A DNA stretch of 64,000 nucleotides from Rubrivivax sp. (GTDB lineage: Bacteria > Pseudomonadota > Gammaproteobacteria > Burkholderiales > Burkholderiaceae_C), in contig JALHPF010000004.1 of the NCBI GenBank assembly GCA_022842595.1, positions 62,001 to 126,000 of the forward strand. The letters run 5' to 3'. How positions within the stretch are numbered: position 1 is the stretch's first letter; each line of letters starts with the position of its first letter. A program made the position numbers and the translations under genes. Below are positions 1 through 9,615 of this stretch, one piece after another. The notes beneath the pieces were generated by a model. The model had not been told where the DNA came from and made no database searches. It saw nothing but the letters and a program-made list of their open reading frames with translations.

Positions 1-82
1 CCGGGTGGTGGCTGCCGCAGCCTGAAGCCGGAAGCTGCCGGCTGGTGCTCAAGCTCGGTCAGATGCTGCCGAAAACAGCGCC

Positions 83-1114
83 ATGAGATCGTGGCATCTG
101 TCGTGGAAACATCTGTGGGCCGAAGACTCGCTGGCAGCCTTCCGCGACCGCATTGCCCAGCATCTGTGTGTGTTTTCGGCTGTCTTGCTGCTGCCGTTCA
201 CCATCAACCACCTGCTCATGGGCCGGCACATGCTGGGCACCATCATCCTGCTGGCGCAGGGCGTGCTGTTCGTCAACGGCTACAGCCTGCGCCACGGCCG
301 CGCCACACCGGTGCCGATGTGGATCATGGTGCTGGCTTTCTGTTCTGCCGTCGTTGCGTCGGTGCTGGGGCAGGGGCTCGACACCGTCGTCTGGGCCTTC
401 CCGGCGCTGTTCATCGGCTACTTCCTGCTGCCGCGGCGGCAGGCGCAGTTGGTCAGCCTGCTGCTGGTGGTGGCGGTGCCGGTGGCGGTGTTCTCGGTGG
501 CGGGCACCGCCTCCGCGGTGCGTGCCCTGGCGGCGCTGGTGCTGACGCTGGCGATGATCAATGTCGTGCTCAGCGTCATCGGTGAACTGCAGGTGGCGCT
601 GGTGCAGCAGGCCATCACCGACCCGCTCACCGGCGCCTGGAACCGCCGGCACTTCGACGAACTGCTGGTGCAGATGCAGGCCCCGCCGGTTCCCGGCACG
701 AACGGCGCCAGCCGCCCGCCGAACGTGCTGCTGGCGCTGGACATCGACCATTTCAAGGCCGTCAACGACCGCCATGGCCATGCTGTCGGTGACGCCGTGC
801 TCAAGGCCCTGGTGCAGCTGGTGAACCAGCGCAAACGCGAAGGCGACCAGCTGTTCCGCACCGGCGGCGAGGAATTCGTGCTGCTGTTGCCACGCATCCG
901 GCTCGACGACGCGCGCCGCGTTGCCGAAGAACTGCGCCAGTTGGTCGAGAACACCGAGCTCGCGCCGGGCCTGCGTGTCACCGTCAGCATCGGTCTGAGC
1001 CCGCAGGTGCCGGGCCAGGTGGCCAGCCCCTGGCTGGCGGCAGCCGACGGCGCGCTTTACGAAGCCAAGCGCAGCGGCCGCAATCGGGTCGTCATGGCGC
1101 CCGTGGCGGCCTAG
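83..1114 (+). CDS. Membrane-bound diguanylate cyclase (GGDEF)
   Basis: Predicted to make cyclic di-GMP from two GTP at the inner membrane. Residues about 28-165 are a run of five or six hydrophobic segments without a recognisable extracellular sensor domain. A GGDEF domain fills the C-terminal half, with the active-site variant GGEEF at residues 261-265, which is normally catalytically competent. An RxxD motif at 252-255, five residues before GGEEF, matches the product-inhibition I-site. The start is the first ATG of the frame; no strong Shine-Dalgarno is visible. Its last 23 bases overlap tail-to-tail with the ROK kinase gene on the other strand. The input signal is unknown. It may feed the c-di-GMP riboswitch found near 22.1 kb, but that link is inference. 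Confidence 0.93.
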   Translation: MRSWHLSWKHLWAEDSLAAFRDRIAQHLCVFSAVLLLPFTINHLLMGRHMLGTIILLAQGVLFVNGYSLRHGRATPVPMWIMVLAFCSAVVASVLGQGLDTVVWAFPALFIGYFLLPRRQAQLVSLLLVVAVPVAVFSVAGTASAVRALAALVLTLAMINVVLSVIGELQVALVQQAITDPLTGAWNRRHFDELLVQMQAPPVPGTNGASRPPNVLLALDIDHFKAVNDRHGHAVGDAVLKALVQLVNQRKREGDQLFRTGGEEFVLLLPRIRLDDARRVAEELRQLVENTELAPGLRVTVSIGLSPQVPGQVASPWLAAADGALYEAKRSGRNRVVMAPVAA

Positions 1115-2057
1115 CCACCGCGGCCAGCGCCCGCCCGGCCCAGGCCGCGCCGCGCACGCCTGAATCGTCGCCGTGCAGCGCAGTGGCCAGACGGGTGCGC
1201 ACCGGCCCCGGGCTGCCTGCGGAAAACACCCACGCACCCCAGAGCATCGGCACCTTTTGCAGCAGATGCGGCAGCCGCGACAGCCCGCCACCGAGCACGA
1301 TGACGTCAGGGTCGAGCAGGTTGATCACGGCCGCCAGTGCCCGCGCCAGGCGTTGCGCATGGCGGTCGAGCGTGGCCTGGGCGGCGGCGTCGCCGGCTGC
1401 GGCCGCAGCCACCACCGCTTCGGCCGAGAGCGCCCGCGCGGTGCTGCGCCGGTGGTCGGCGGCCAGGCCGGTGCCCGAGACATAGGTCTCGATGCAGCCC
1501 GCGTGGCCGCAGTAGCAGGGCGGCAGTGGCTGGTCGGCGGCTTCCTGCCAGGGCAGCGGGTTGTGGCCCCATTCGCCGGCCAGGCCGTTCGGCCCGGTGA
1601 GCACGCGGCCCTGCACGGCAATGCCGGCACCGGCCCCCGTGCCCAGGATGGCGGCGAACACGACATCGGCACCGGCCCCGGCGCCGTCGGTGGCTTCCGA
1701 CCAGGCCAAGCAGTTGGCGTCGTTGGCCAGCGCCAGCGGTTGGCCCAGCAGGCGCTGCAGGTCGGCGCGCAGCGGCTGGCCGTTCAGGCAGGTGGAATTG
1801 CAGTTCTTCATCAGCCCGGCAGCGGTTTCGCTGCCCGGGCTGCCGACGCCGATGCTGGGCGCGGGCAGGCCCAGCGCCCGTGCCGCGGCCCGGCCCTGGT
1901 CGACCAGCGTGGCGACCGTGTGCAATGTGGCGATGTAGTCGCCGGCCGGTGTGGGCAGGCGAGCTTGCCAAAGCCGGGTGCCGTCGGCCGCCAGCAGCAC
2001 GGCCGATGTCTTGGTGCCGCCCAGGTCCACGCCCAGGGCGGGGTGGGTGGCAGGCAC
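1092..2057 (-). CDS. ROK-family sugar kinase, fructokinase (Mak)-like
   Basis: Cytoplasmic ATP-dependent sugar kinase of the ROK family, 321 residues. The N-terminal phosphate-binding motif DLGGTKT is at about residue 11. The zinc and substrate region reads EWGHNPLPW, followed by CYCGHAGCIET, a match to the CxCGxxGCxE zinc knuckle. EWGHNPLPW plus CYCG resembles E. coli fructokinase Mak more than NagK, so fructose or a related hexose is the best guess. I chose a GTG start at 2057 because it places the first strand directly before DLGGTKT and lies just after the aminopeptidase stop at 2063. The open frame continues upstream only as a shadow of that gene. Likely co-transcribed with and translationally coupled to the aminopeptidase. 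Confidence 0.88.
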   Translation of the reverse strand: MPATHPALGVDLGGTKTSAVLLAADGTRLWQARLPTPAGDYIATLHTVATLVDQGRAAARALGLPAPSIGVGSPGSETAAGLMKNCNSTCLNGQPLRADLQRLLGQPLALANDANCLAWSEATDGAGAGADVVFAAILGTGAGAGIAVQGRVLTGPNGLAGEWGHNPLPWQEAADQPLPPCYCGHAGCIETYVSGTGLAADHRRSTARALSAEAVVAAAAAGDAAAQATLDRHAQRLARALAAVINLLDPDVIVLGGGLSRLPHLLQKVPMLWGAWVFSAGSPGPVRTRLATALHGDDSGVRGAAWAGRALAAVARPPRAP

Positions 2058-2062
2058 CGGCG

Positions 2063-3940
2063 TCAGATCGGTTCGGTGCGCTTCAGCAGCCAGGCCAGCG
2101 CATCGCCCTGGTCCTGGTGCGTCAGGCGCGGCGCCAGGCGTTCGCGCACGGTGACGTGGTAGGCGTTGAGCCAGGCCACTTCGTCGGCGCGCATCAGGGC
2201 CATGTCGATGCAGCGGGTGTCGATCGGGCACAGGGTGAGCGTCTCGAATTCGAGGAACTCGCCGAAGCTGCCGTCGGTGGCGGCGGGCACGTTCATCACC
2301 AGGTTCTCGATGCGCACGCCCCACTGGCCGGGGCGGTAGACGCCGGGCTCGATGCTCGTGACCATGCCCGGCTCCATCGCCATGTTGGCGTCGGGGATGG
2401 CCTTGCTGATGCTCTGCGGGCCTTCGTGCACGTTCAGGAAGTAGCCCACGCCATGGCCGGTGCCGTGGCCGAATTCGATGCCTTCGGCCCACAGCGGCGC
2501 GCGCGCCAGGCTGTCGAGCATGGGGCTGGGGGTGCCGCGCGGAAAACGTGCTCGGCTGAGGTTCATCGTGCCCTTCAGCACCAGCGTGTAGTCGCGCTTC
2601 ATGGCGGGCGAGATGTTGCCGATGGGCCAGACGCGGGTGATGTCGGTGGTGCCGCCCAGGTACTGGCCGCCGCTGTCGATGAGCAGCAGGCTGCCTTCAC
2701 CCGGCGCGACGTCGATGACGGCATGCGATTCCGCCGAGGCACGGTAGTGCGGCATCGCGCCGTTGGCGGCAAAGCCGGCGATGACCGGGAAGCTCAGGCC
2801 GACGAAGCCTGCGCGGCGGGCGCGGGCGGCGCTCAGGTGTTCGTCGACCGTCACTTCGGTGAGGCGTTCGCCGCCGGCCAGCTGGCCGGCCGGTTGTTTC
2901 TCCAGCTGGCCGGCGGCCTGTTTCGCCAGCGCGGCTTCGAACCAGGCGTAGAACTCGCACATCGCGGCGCCGTCTTCGGCCATGGCTTCGCGGATGAAGG
3001 CGGCTTCTTCGGCTGTCTTGCGGCTCTTCAGCAGCGTGCTGGGGTTGATGGCCTCGACCACGGCACAGCCGGCGCCGACCTGCTGGCGGAAGGCCAGGGT
3101 CACGCGCTTGGGGTCCAGCAGCAGGGTTTGGCCCGCGCCCAGCGCTGCCAGCGCGGCGGCCGCGTCGCCATAGGGCGCCAGGGCCAGGCCATCGGCCTGC
3201 AGCTGCGTGGCCAGCGCCGGCGGCACCTTGCCGCTGCCCACGAAAAGAGTGGCACCGGTCAGCGTCACCAGCAGGTGCGCCAGGAAAACCGGGTTGTAGG
3301 AAACGTCGCTGCCGCGCAGATTGGTGATCCAGGCAATGTCGTCGACCGTGGAAACGAAGTGGTGGCTGGCGCCATGCCGTGCCATCGCCTCACGCACCGC
3401 GGCCAGCTTGGCGTTGCGCGGCAGCGGCGCGTGCGGCGCCCTGTGTTCGTAGATGGGCTCGGCCGGCAGGCCGGGGCGGTCGGGCCAGATCGCGTCGAGC
3501 AGGTCGATGTCGGTGCGCAGCAGCACGCCGGCGGCGTCGAGAGCCGCCTGCAGCTGCTGTGCCGCGCCAAGGCCCAGCACCTGGCCGTCCACTGCCACCG
3601 TGGCGCCCCGGGGTACCTGCCGCGCCAGCCAGTTCACGTGCTCGGTGGAAGCGCCTGTGGCGATCTTCACCAGGGCCACGCCCGTGCCGGCCAGTTCGGC
3701 CTCGGCCTGCACCCAGTAGCGGCTGTCGGCAAAGACCACGGCCTCGCCTGCGGTGACGACCAGGGTACCCATCGACCCGCTGAAACCCGACAGCCACTGC
3801 CGCCCTTGCCAGCGTTCGGGCAGGTATTCGCTGATGTGCGGGTCGCTGGATGGCACCAGCAGGGCGTGCACGCCGTGTTGGGCCAGCACATCGCGCAGCT
3901 GGGTGATGCGCAGGCGGATGGGCGAGGTGCGGGTGTCCAT
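2063..3940 (-). CDS. pepP: Xaa-Pro aminopeptidase (M24B)
   Basis: Metallopeptidase that removes an N-terminal residue preceding proline. At 625 residues it is the long three-domain form: two creatinase-like N-terminal domains (starting RLRITQLRDVLAQHGV) and a C-terminal pita-bread M24 domain. The metal ligands are visible as the Asp pair in LLIDSGGQYLGGTTDITR, the His in FGHGTGHGVGYFLNVHEGP, and the Glu residues in SIEPGVY and the later LEFETLTLCPID. No signal peptide, so cytoplasmic peptide turnover is expected. It precedes the ROK kinase by a few bases in the same direction. The divergent neighbour at 4048 leaves a 107-bp intergenic region for both promoters. The symbol is by family; this long type is also called AMPP-like. 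Confidence 0.93.
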   Translation of the reverse strand: MDTRTSPIRLRITQLRDVLAQHGVHALLVPSSDPHISEYLPERWQGRQWLSGFSGSMGTLVVTAGEAVVFADSRYWVQAEAELAGTGVALVKIATGASTEHVNWLARQVPRGATVAVDGQVLGLGAAQQLQAALDAAGVLLRTDIDLLDAIWPDRPGLPAEPIYEHRAPHAPLPRNAKLAAVREAMARHGASHHFVSTVDDIAWITNLRGSDVSYNPVFLAHLLVTLTGATLFVGSGKVPPALATQLQADGLALAPYGDAAAALAALGAGQTLLLDPKRVTLAFRQQVGAGCAVVEAINPSTLLKSRKTAEEAAFIREAMAEDGAAMCEFYAWFEAALAKQAAGQLEKQPAGQLAGGERLTEVTVDEHLSAARARRAGFVGLSFPVIAGFAANGAMPHYRASAESHAVIDVAPGEGSLLLIDSGGQYLGGTTDITRVWPIGNISPAMKRDYTLVLKGTMNLSRARFPRGTPSPMLDSLARAPLWAEGIEFGHGTGHGVGYFLNVHEGPQSISKAIPDANMAMEPGMVTSIEPGVYRPGQWGVRIENLVMNVPAATDGSFGEFLEFETLTLCPIDTRCIDMALMRADEVAWLNAYHVTVRERLAPRLTHQDQGDALAWLLKRTEPI

Positions 3941-4047
3941 GGGGCGCTCCGACGGTGCAGGGAAAACGTCGATTCTAGGTTCGGCCCCGTTGACGTGCCG
4001 GCTGCCGCGGGAGGACCATCACCGACCCTGCACGCACGGAGCCCACC

Positions 4048-4638
4048 ATGGCAGACCCCCAGGCCGCAGTACTGAACCAGCTGCGCAACATCCAGACGAA
4101 GACCGGCCAGACGCTGGCGCAGCTGCACGCCGCCCTGGCCGACACCGGTCTGGCCAAGGCCGGCGAGCGCCGCTCATGGCTGATGGAAAAGTTCGGCCTC
4201 GGCTATGGCGACGCCAACGCCGTGGCCCTGATGTTCGGCAAGCCGCTGCCGGCGCCGGATACCGCGCAACCGGCCGACCTGACGGCGGCGGTGCATGCCG
4301 GCGACCCGCTCGACGCGATCTACGCCGGCGCGAAAGCGCCATTGCGGCCCGTGCACCAGGCCGTGATCGCGCTCATCGGCGGCTTCGGCCCCTTCGAGCA
4401 GGCGCCCAAGAAAGCCTACGTGAGCCTTCGCCGCAAGAAGCAGTTCGCGACCGTCGGGCCGGCGACCCGGGATTGTCTGGAGATCGGCCTGAACCACAAG
4501 GCCCTGCCAGCCCACCCGAGGCTGAAGCTGCTGCCGCCCGGCGGCATGTGCAACGGCAGCGTCCGCATCGGCCGGATCGAGGAAGTCGACCCCGACCTGG
4601 CCACCTGGCTGCGCCTGGCCTACGACGCCGCCGGCTGA
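4048..4638 (+). CDS. DUF4287 and DUF5655 domain protein
   Basis: A 196-residue soluble protein of unknown biochemical function. The first about 70 residues match the DUF4287 helical type (QLRNIQTKTGQTLAQLHAAL, then RRSWLMEKFGLGYGDANAVA). The rest resembles DUF5655, a domain often joined to DNA-associated or restriction-related proteins, with the basic patch KKAYVSLRRKKQFATV near residues 131-145. No membrane segment or signal peptide. It starts with ATG about eight bases after a purine-rich stretch (GCACGGAGCCC). Its 3' end overlaps the TAXI gene on the opposite strand by 19 bases. The family is common as a single gene in soil and freshwater proteobacteria; no function should be inferred from context here. 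Confidence 0.85.
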   Translation: MADPQAAVLNQLRNIQTKTGQTLAQLHAALADTGLAKAGERRSWLMEKFGLGYGDANAVALMFGKPLPAPDTAQPADLTAAVHAGDPLDAIYAGAKAPLRPVHQAVIALIGGFGPFEQAPKKAYVSLRRKKQFATVGPATRDCLEIGLNHKALPAHPRLKLLPPGGMCNGSVRIGRIEEVDPDLATWLRLAYDAAG

Positions 4639-6017
4639 GCCCGCGCCTGCAGCCGCTTGCGCACCAGGTGGATGTGGCTGCGCAGGTCGTACAGCTCATT
4701 GGTGAACGACAGCGGCAGGCCGATGTGTTCGGTCTGCGCGTCCAGTGCATCGAGTTCGAGGTGCAGCGCCGCGATGTCCGCGCCGGGGCGCTCGAGCGCC
4801 TGTTCGATCGCACGCAGGTTGGCATACCAGCGGTACACACGCGAGCGCAGGCGCAGCGTCACCAGCGGCGGCAGCACGCGCGACAGCGGCAGCAGCGCGG
4901 CCAGCAGCGGCAGCACGACGATCCACATGCGGTCGACGAAGTTGGCCAGCCAGAACGGCAGGTAGCGCTGCAGCCAGGGCGGGCCGTGGCGGTAGAAGTG
5001 GTCGGCCTCGGCGGCCAGCGGCAGGCCGTCGCTGGCCGGCTGCGGGAATTCGCCGCGGTGGTTGAACCAGCCCGGGCCACCGTGCGCCTGCTGCGCCGCC
5101 TGCAGCAGCAGCTGGGCCAGCGCCGGGTGCAGGTCGCTGCGCACCGCCAGCAACGCCGTGCTGGCCACCAGATGCAGGTCGCGCGGTGGCTGTTCGCGCG
5201 CCAGGTCGACCATGCCGCGCGGCAGCACCAGCGCACGCAGGTGCGGGTGGCGGCGGGCAATGGCCTCGGCCTGGGCGAAATCGAAGAGCCGGATGCCGGG
5301 CGTCGACAGCAGGTACTGCACCAGCGGCGCTTCGGCCGACGAGACCAGGGCCAGGGCATCGACCCGCCCCTGGACGAGCTCGACGACGCCGTTGACGGCC
5401 GCGCGCTCGCCACGCCGCAGGTCCTCGGCTGGCAGCCCGTGCGCACGGGCCAGCAGCCGGAAGAGCGGGCCCGAGCCGCCGCCTTCCGGGCCGGTGTCGA
5501 TGCGCCAGCCGGCCAGTCCGGCCAGGTTGTCGGGCAGGCGGCCACCGGGCAGGGCCGCAACGCGGGCTTCGCGGACGAACAGCCACAGCGGTTCGACCGC
5601 CACGCTGCCCAGCGACTTCACTGCCGCGGCGGGGGCCTCGGCATCGTCGGGCCGGCCCTGCACGAAGGCGGCATGCACGCCCGAGGCCGGGTCGCGCAGC
5701 AGCGCCAGGTTGTCGGCCGAGCCTTCGGTGCTGCGCAGTTCGACGCTGAGGCCCTGGGCCTGCAGCAGCGGCAGATAGCGCTTGGCGAATTCCTCGTAGG
5801 CGCCCTGGGCCGGGCCGGTGGCGATGACGAGGTGGCGGTCCGGCGTGGGCTGCAGCACGCGCCAGGCCAGCCACAACGAGGCCGCGGCGGCCAAGAACAG
5901 CAGCAGCACCGCCCAGGGCCCGGCGGCGGCCAGCGCCGCCGAAAAGCGGGCACGCAGCGGCAATTTCAGACGCCGTGGCGAGTGGCGGGCAGGGGCAGGG
6001 TCGACCATGCCAGCCAC
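4620..6017 (-). CDS. Membrane-anchored TAXI-family solute-binding protein
   Basis: Related to the TAXI periplasmic binding subunits of TRAP transporters. Residues about 33-55 are a single membrane anchor (WAVLLLFLAAAASLWLAW) rather than a cleaved signal. The binding domain follows from ATGPAQGAYEEFAKRYLPLL to about residue 350. A second hydrophobic segment near 360-385 (MWIVVLPLLAALLPL) is followed by about 80 helical residues predicted to face the cytoplasm. No TRAP permease gene (DctQ/DctM) is present in the window. This long, two-anchor form recurs in Burkholderiales and may act as a sensor or scaffold rather than a free transport subunit; that role is inference. An alternative start is the ATG three codons downstream. 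The divergent aminotransferase begins at 6078. Confidence 0.85.
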   Translation of the reverse strand: MAGMVDPAPARHSPRRLKLPLRARFSAALAAAGPWAVLLLFLAAAASLWLAWRVLQPTPDRHLVIATGPAQGAYEEFAKRYLPLLQAQGLSVELRSTEGSADNLALLRDPASGVHAAFVQGRPDDAEAPAAAVKSLGSVAVEPLWLFVREARVAALPGGRLPDNLAGLAGWRIDTGPEGGGSGPLFRLLARAHGLPAEDLRRGERAAVNGVVELVQGRVDALALVSSAEAPLVQYLLSTPGIRLFDFAQAEAIARRHPHLRALVLPRGMVDLAREQPPRDLHLVASTALLAVRSDLHPALAQLLLQAAQQAHGGPGWFNHRGEFPQPASDGLPLAAEADHFYRHGPPWLQRYLPFWLANFVDRMWIVVLPLLAALLPLSRVLPPLVTLRLRSRVYRWYANLRAIEQALERPGADIAALHLELDALDAQTEHIGLPLSFTNELYDLRSHIHLVRKRLQARAQPAAS

Positions 6018-6077
6018 GATAGCGCAGGGCTGCTAAGCTCCCAGGGCCTTGCCCGATGACTTAACCCGGAGGCTTCC

Positions 6078-7205
6078 ATGCCCGGACTTCTGCCCCACGT
6101 CGACCCCGACGGCCTGCTCGAATACTCGGTGGTCTACACCGACCGTGCGCTGAACCACATGGCCCAGCGCTTCCATGGCGTGATGCAGGACGTGTCGCGC
6201 ACGCTCAAGCATGTCTATGCCGCCCGTTCGGCCATCGTCGTGCCGGGCAGCGGCACCTTCGGCATGGAATCGGTCGCCCGGCAGTTTGCCGGCGGCAAGA
6301 AGGTGCTGGTCGTGCGCAACGGCTGGTTCAGCTACCGCTGGAGCCAGATCTTCGAGATGGCCGGCGTCGCCAGCGAGGTCACGGTGCTGAAGGCGCGCAT
6401 GGTGGCCGCGGCGGCGAAGTCACCGTTTGCACCTGCGCCCATCGACGAGGTGGTGGCCGCCATCCGCGCCGGCAAGCCTGACGTGGTGTTCGCCCCGCAC
6501 GTGGAAACCTCGGCCGGCATGATGCTGCCCGACAGCTACCTGAGCGCCGTTGCCGCGGCCGTGCACGAGCACGGCGGCCTGTTCGTGCTGGACTGCGTGG
6601 CCAGCGGCGCGATCTGGGTGGACATGGCGGCCACGGGTGTCGACGTCATCGTCACCGCCCCGCAGAAAGGCTGGAGCAGCACGCCCTGCGCCGGCCTGGT
6701 GATGCTGAGCGAGCATGCCCGCGCCGTCATAGACGGCACCACCAGCAGCAGCTTCGCGCTCGACCTGAAGAAGTGGCTGGCCATCATGGAAAGCCACGAG
6801 AAGGGCACCACCGCCTACCACGCCACCCTGCCCACCGACGGCCTGGCGCAGCTGCGCGACGTGATGAAGGAAACCGAGGAATTCGGTTTCGCCAACGCCC
6901 GCGCCGCGCAGCAGCAGCTGGGTGACCGCATCCGTGCGCTGATGGCCGGCAAGGGCATCCGCAGCGTCGCCGCCCCTGGCTTCCAGGCCCCGGGCGTGGT
7001 CGTCAGCTACACCGACCATGCCGACTGGGCCAACACCCAGGCCTTCGCCAAGCAGGGCCTGCAGATCGCCGCCGGCGTGCCGCTGGCCTGCGACGAGCCG
7101 GCCGACTACCGCGCCTTCCGCGTCGGCCTGTTCGGGCTGGACAAGCTGAAGAATGTCGACCGCACGGTGGCCAGCTTCGAGCGTGCGCTGAACGCCCTGT
7201 TGTGA
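6078..7205 (+). CDS. Class V aminotransferase (alanine/serine-glyoxylate type)
   Basis: PLP-dependent aminotransferase of fold type I, 375 residues, the expected length for alanine-glyoxylate or serine-pyruvate aminotransferases. The N-terminal part has the family glycine turn VVPGSGTFGMESVARQ. The catalytic lysine is K197 in TAPQKGWSSTPCAG, and the phosphate-contact region LDCVASGAIW comes about 25 residues earlier. A good ribosome site, CCCGGAGGC, lies just before the ATG. The exact amino donor cannot be read from sequence. It is followed by the converging kynA gene with a 34-bp gap, so it is transcribed alone. Confidence 0.9.
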   Translation: MPGLLPHVDPDGLLEYSVVYTDRALNHMAQRFHGVMQDVSRTLKHVYAARSAIVVPGSGTFGMESVARQFAGGKKVLVVRNGWFSYRWSQIFEMAGVASEVTVLKARMVAAAAKSPFAPAPIDEVVAAIRAGKPDVVFAPHVETSAGMMLPDSYLSAVAAAVHEHGGLFVLDCVASGAIWVDMAATGVDVIVTAPQKGWSSTPCAGLVMLSEHARAVIDGTTSSSFALDLKKWLAIMESHEKGTTAYHATLPTDGLAQLRDVMKETEEFGFANARAAQQQLGDRIRALMAGKGIRSVAAPGFQAPGVVVSYTDHADWANTQAFAKQGLQIAAGVPLACDEPADYRAFRVGLFGLDKLKNVDRTVASFERALNALL

Positions 7206-7239
7206 CCGCTTCGGCTGATCGCGCCGGGCCTGAAGTACC

Positions 7240-8109
7240 TTACAGCTCGGTGCGCAGCCGCCAGATTTCCGGGAACAGCACGACGTCGAGCATCTTGCGC
7301 AGGTAGCTCACGCCGCCCGTGCCGCCGGTGCCGCGCTTGAAGCCGATGACCCGTTCCACCGTGGTCACGTGGCGGAAGCGCCAGAGCCGGAAGGCGTCTT
7401 CCAGGTCGGTGAGTTCCTCGCCCAGCTGGTACAGGTCCCAGTAGGTCTCGGGCGCGCGGTAGACCTGCAGCCAGGCCGCTTCGACGCCGTCGTCCAGCTG
7501 GTAGGGCTGCGTCCAGTCGCGCTGGGTGTGGCTGGCCGGCACCGGCAGACCGCGCCGGGCCAGCAGGCGCAGCGCCTCGTCGTAGAGCGATGGCGCGTTG
7601 AACGCCGCTTCCACATGCGCCAGCAGGTCGGGCCGGTGGGCATGCGGCTTGAGCATCAGCGCGTTCTTGTTGCCCAGGCGGAATTCGATGCAGCGGTACT
7701 GCCAGCTCTGGAAGCCGCTGCTGCTGGCCAGATAGGCACGCACGGCGCTGTATTCGGGCGGCGTCATCGTCGCCAGCACGTCCCAGGCATGGACCAGCTG
7801 TTCCATGATCTTCGATACGCGGGCAAGCATCTTGAAGGCCGGCTGCAGCCGGTCGTCGGCCACGGCCTGCATGGCGGCCTGCAGTTCGTGCAGCAGCAGC
7901 TTCATCCAGAGTTCGCTGGTCTGGTGCTGGACGATGAACAGCATCTCGTCGTGCGCCGGGCTCAGCGGTTTCTGCGCGTTCAGCACGGCGTCGAGCTGCA
8001 GGTAGTCGCCATAGCTCATCTCGGCGCTGAAGTCGAGGCGGGCGCCGTCAGGGTGTTCGGCGCCCTCGGCGTCGCTCTGTGCCTTGGGGTGGACGGGGCA
8101 GCCGCTCAT
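7240..8109 (-). CDS. kynA: Tryptophan 2,3-dioxygenase
   Basis: Heme dioxygenase that opens the indole ring of L-tryptophan to N-formylkynurenine, first step of the kynurenine pathway. The 289 residues match the bacterial enzyme. F58 and H62 in [12 protein letters not shown] are the substrate-side residues, and the heme-ligating histidine is H247 in [22 protein letters not shown] place the start at the ATG at 8109, two bases after the kynU stop, which removes an unrelated upstream extension of the open frame. Tight coupling to kynU indicates one transcript, kynB-kynU-kynA, with the three reactions running tryptophan to anthranilate plus alanine. Confidence 0.96.
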   Translation of the reverse strand: MSGCPVHPKAQSDAEGAEHPDGARLDFSAEMSYGDYLQLDAVLNAQKPLSPAHDEMLFIVQHQTSELWMKLLLHELQAAMQAVADDRLQPAFKMLARVSKIMEQLVHAWDVLATMTPPEYSAVRAYLASSSGFQSWQYRCIEFRLGNKNALMLKPHAHRPDLLAHVEAAFNAPSLYDEALRLLARRGLPVPASHTQRDWTQPYQLDDGVEAAWLQVYRAPETYWDLYQLGEELTDLEDAFRLWRFRHVTTVERVIGFKRGTGGTGGVSYLRKMLDVVLFPEIWRLRTEL

Positions 8110-8111
8110 GA

Positions 8112-9359
8112 TCAGGTCACCGCCTGCTTCTGGTTGAATTCCGGGCGCTGCCATTCGCCGTTGGCCAGCACCTGGCGCAGGTGTTCGGCGGCGTCCCAGG
8201 CGTCGACGAAACGCACGTACAGCGGCGTGAAGCCGAAGCGCAGCACGTCGGGGGCACGGAAGTCGCCGATCACGCCGCGGGCGATCAGCGCCTGCATCAC
8301 CGGGTAGCCGATGTCGTCGTGGGCGAAACACACCTGGCTGCCGCGCTGTGCGTCGTCCTGCGGCGACACCAGGCGCAGCTGCGGGCAAGTGGTGGCCACC
8401 TGTGCCGCGAACATCCGCGTCAGCGCCAGCGACTTGGCGCGCAATGCCGCCATGCCGCCCAGCGGCTCGGCCGCCAGCACGGTGTCGACGCCACATTCCA
8501 GCGCCGCCATCGACAGCACCGGCGGCGTGCCGCACAGGTAGCGCGCAATGCCCTCGGCGGGCCGGTAGCCGGGCGTGAACTCGAATGGCGCGGCATGCCC
8601 CATCCAGCCGGCCAGGGGCTGCCAGAAGCGGCCGGCGTGGCCCGGGTGGGCCCAGACGAAGGCCGGTGCGCCCGGCCCGCCGTTCAGGTACTTGTAGCCG
8701 CAGCCCACCGCGAAGTCGGCGCCGTCACGGGTCAGATCCACGGGCACGGCGCCGGCGCTGTGGGCCAGGTCCCAGATCACCAGCGCGCCGGCCTCGTGCG
8801 CCGCCTTCGACAGCGCCGCCATGTCGTGCATGCGGCCGGTGCGGTAGTTCACATGCGTGAGCATCAGCACGGCCGCGCGTGCGTCCAGCAGGCCGGGCAG
8901 TTCGTCGGCTTCGGCCAGCACCAGCTCGAAACCCTGCCGGGCGGCCAGGGCCTGGGCGATGTACAGGTCGGTCGGGAAGTTGCTGCGTTCGCTGATGATC
9001 CGGGTGCGCCCCGGTGCGTCGGCACCCACCATGCTGAGCGCAGCGCTGAGCACCTTGAACAGGTTCACGCTGGTCGAGTCGGCGACCACCAGTTCATCCG
9101 CGCCCACACCCACCAGCCGCGCGATCTTGTTGCCCAGGCGCCGCGGCATGTCGATCCAGCCAGCGCTGTTCCAGCTGCGGATGAGGCCTTCGCCCCATTC
9201 CTGCGTCACCACCTGCTGCACGCGCGCGGCGGTGGCGCGCGGCAGCACGCCCAGCGAGTTGCCATCCAGGTAGATCAGGCCATCGGGAAGGCTGAACTGG
9301 CTGCGCAGGGCCGCCAGCGGGTCGGCTTGGTCAAGGGCAATGGCGTCGTCTCGGGTCAT
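8112..9359 (-). CDS. kynU: Kynureninase
   Basis: PLP enzyme that cleaves kynurenine to anthranilate and alanine. The protein has 415 residues, as usual. The N-terminal family signature is [15 protein letters not shown], and the PLP lysine is K223 in [16 protein letters not shown]. The helix [11 protein letters not shown] upstream carries the expected cofactor contacts. It lies between kynB and kynA on the same strand, but is separated from kynB by 448 bp occupied by a palindromic repeat locus. An ATG start is used. The repeat lies immediately upstream, so any RNA structure in it would sit in the kynU leader if the operon is read from kynB. Confidence 0.96.
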   Translation of the reverse strand: MTRDDAIALDQADPLAALRSQFSLPDGLIYLDGNSLGVLPRATAARVQQVVTQEWGEGLIRSWNSAGWIDMPRRLGNKIARLVGVGADELVVADSTSVNLFKVLSAALSMVGADAPGRTRIISERSNFPTDLYIAQALAARQGFELVLAEADELPGLLDARAAVLMLTHVNYRTGRMHDMAALSKAAHEAGALVIWDLAHSAGAVPVDLTRDGADFAVGCGYKYLNGGPGAPAFVWAHPGHAGRFWQPLAGWMGHAAPFEFTPGYRPAEGIARYLCGTPPVLSMAALECGVDTVLAAEPLGGMAALRAKSLALTRMFAAQVATTCPQLRLVSPQDDAQRGSQVCFAHDDIGYPVMQALIARGVIGDFRAPDVLRFGFTPLYVRFVDAWDAAEHLRQVLANGEWQRPEFNQKQAVT

Positions 9360-9441
9360 TGTGTTGGTTCCTCTTGGGGGGCTGCTCTCGGCCCGTTGCG
9401 GTCGTTCGCTCGGACCCTTCGGGACGCTGCTTTTGTCCCAT

Positions 9442-9571
9442 GGGCTGGGCGAGCCGGGTGGCCCCTTCCGCTCATGTCCCCCGCCTTCGGCCGCCCATGA
9501 GCCTTCGGCTCACGGGCGGCCGCAGTCTCCTCCTTTACTTCGCTCCAGGGTCCACCCGACTCACCCAGCCC
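9442..9571 (-). repeat. Hairpin repeat unit A
   Basis: Outer arms 9442-9461 and 9552-9571 pair over 20 bases with two mismatches. An inner hairpin (9490-9503 with 9507-9520) pairs over 14 bases with one mismatch. Between outer and inner stems are two boxes shared with units B and C. Read on the minus strand they are GCGAAGTAAAGGAGGAG (9527-9543) and GGGGGACATGAGCGGA (9467-9482). All three stem mismatches become G-U pairs if the minus strand is the RNA, which is the direction of kyn transcription. A further shared stretch, TGTCGGCGCGC, follows the right arm. Confidence 0.85.
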
Positions 9572-9615
9572 GCCAACGTGTCGGCGCGCCACGATGGAAT
9601 GCAAAACCCGTTGCC

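Noticed and set aside
1880-4075. A 731-codon open frame opposite the aminopeptidase
   Set aside because: Low-complexity composition and no domain; the aminopeptidase metal ligands are all on the other strand.
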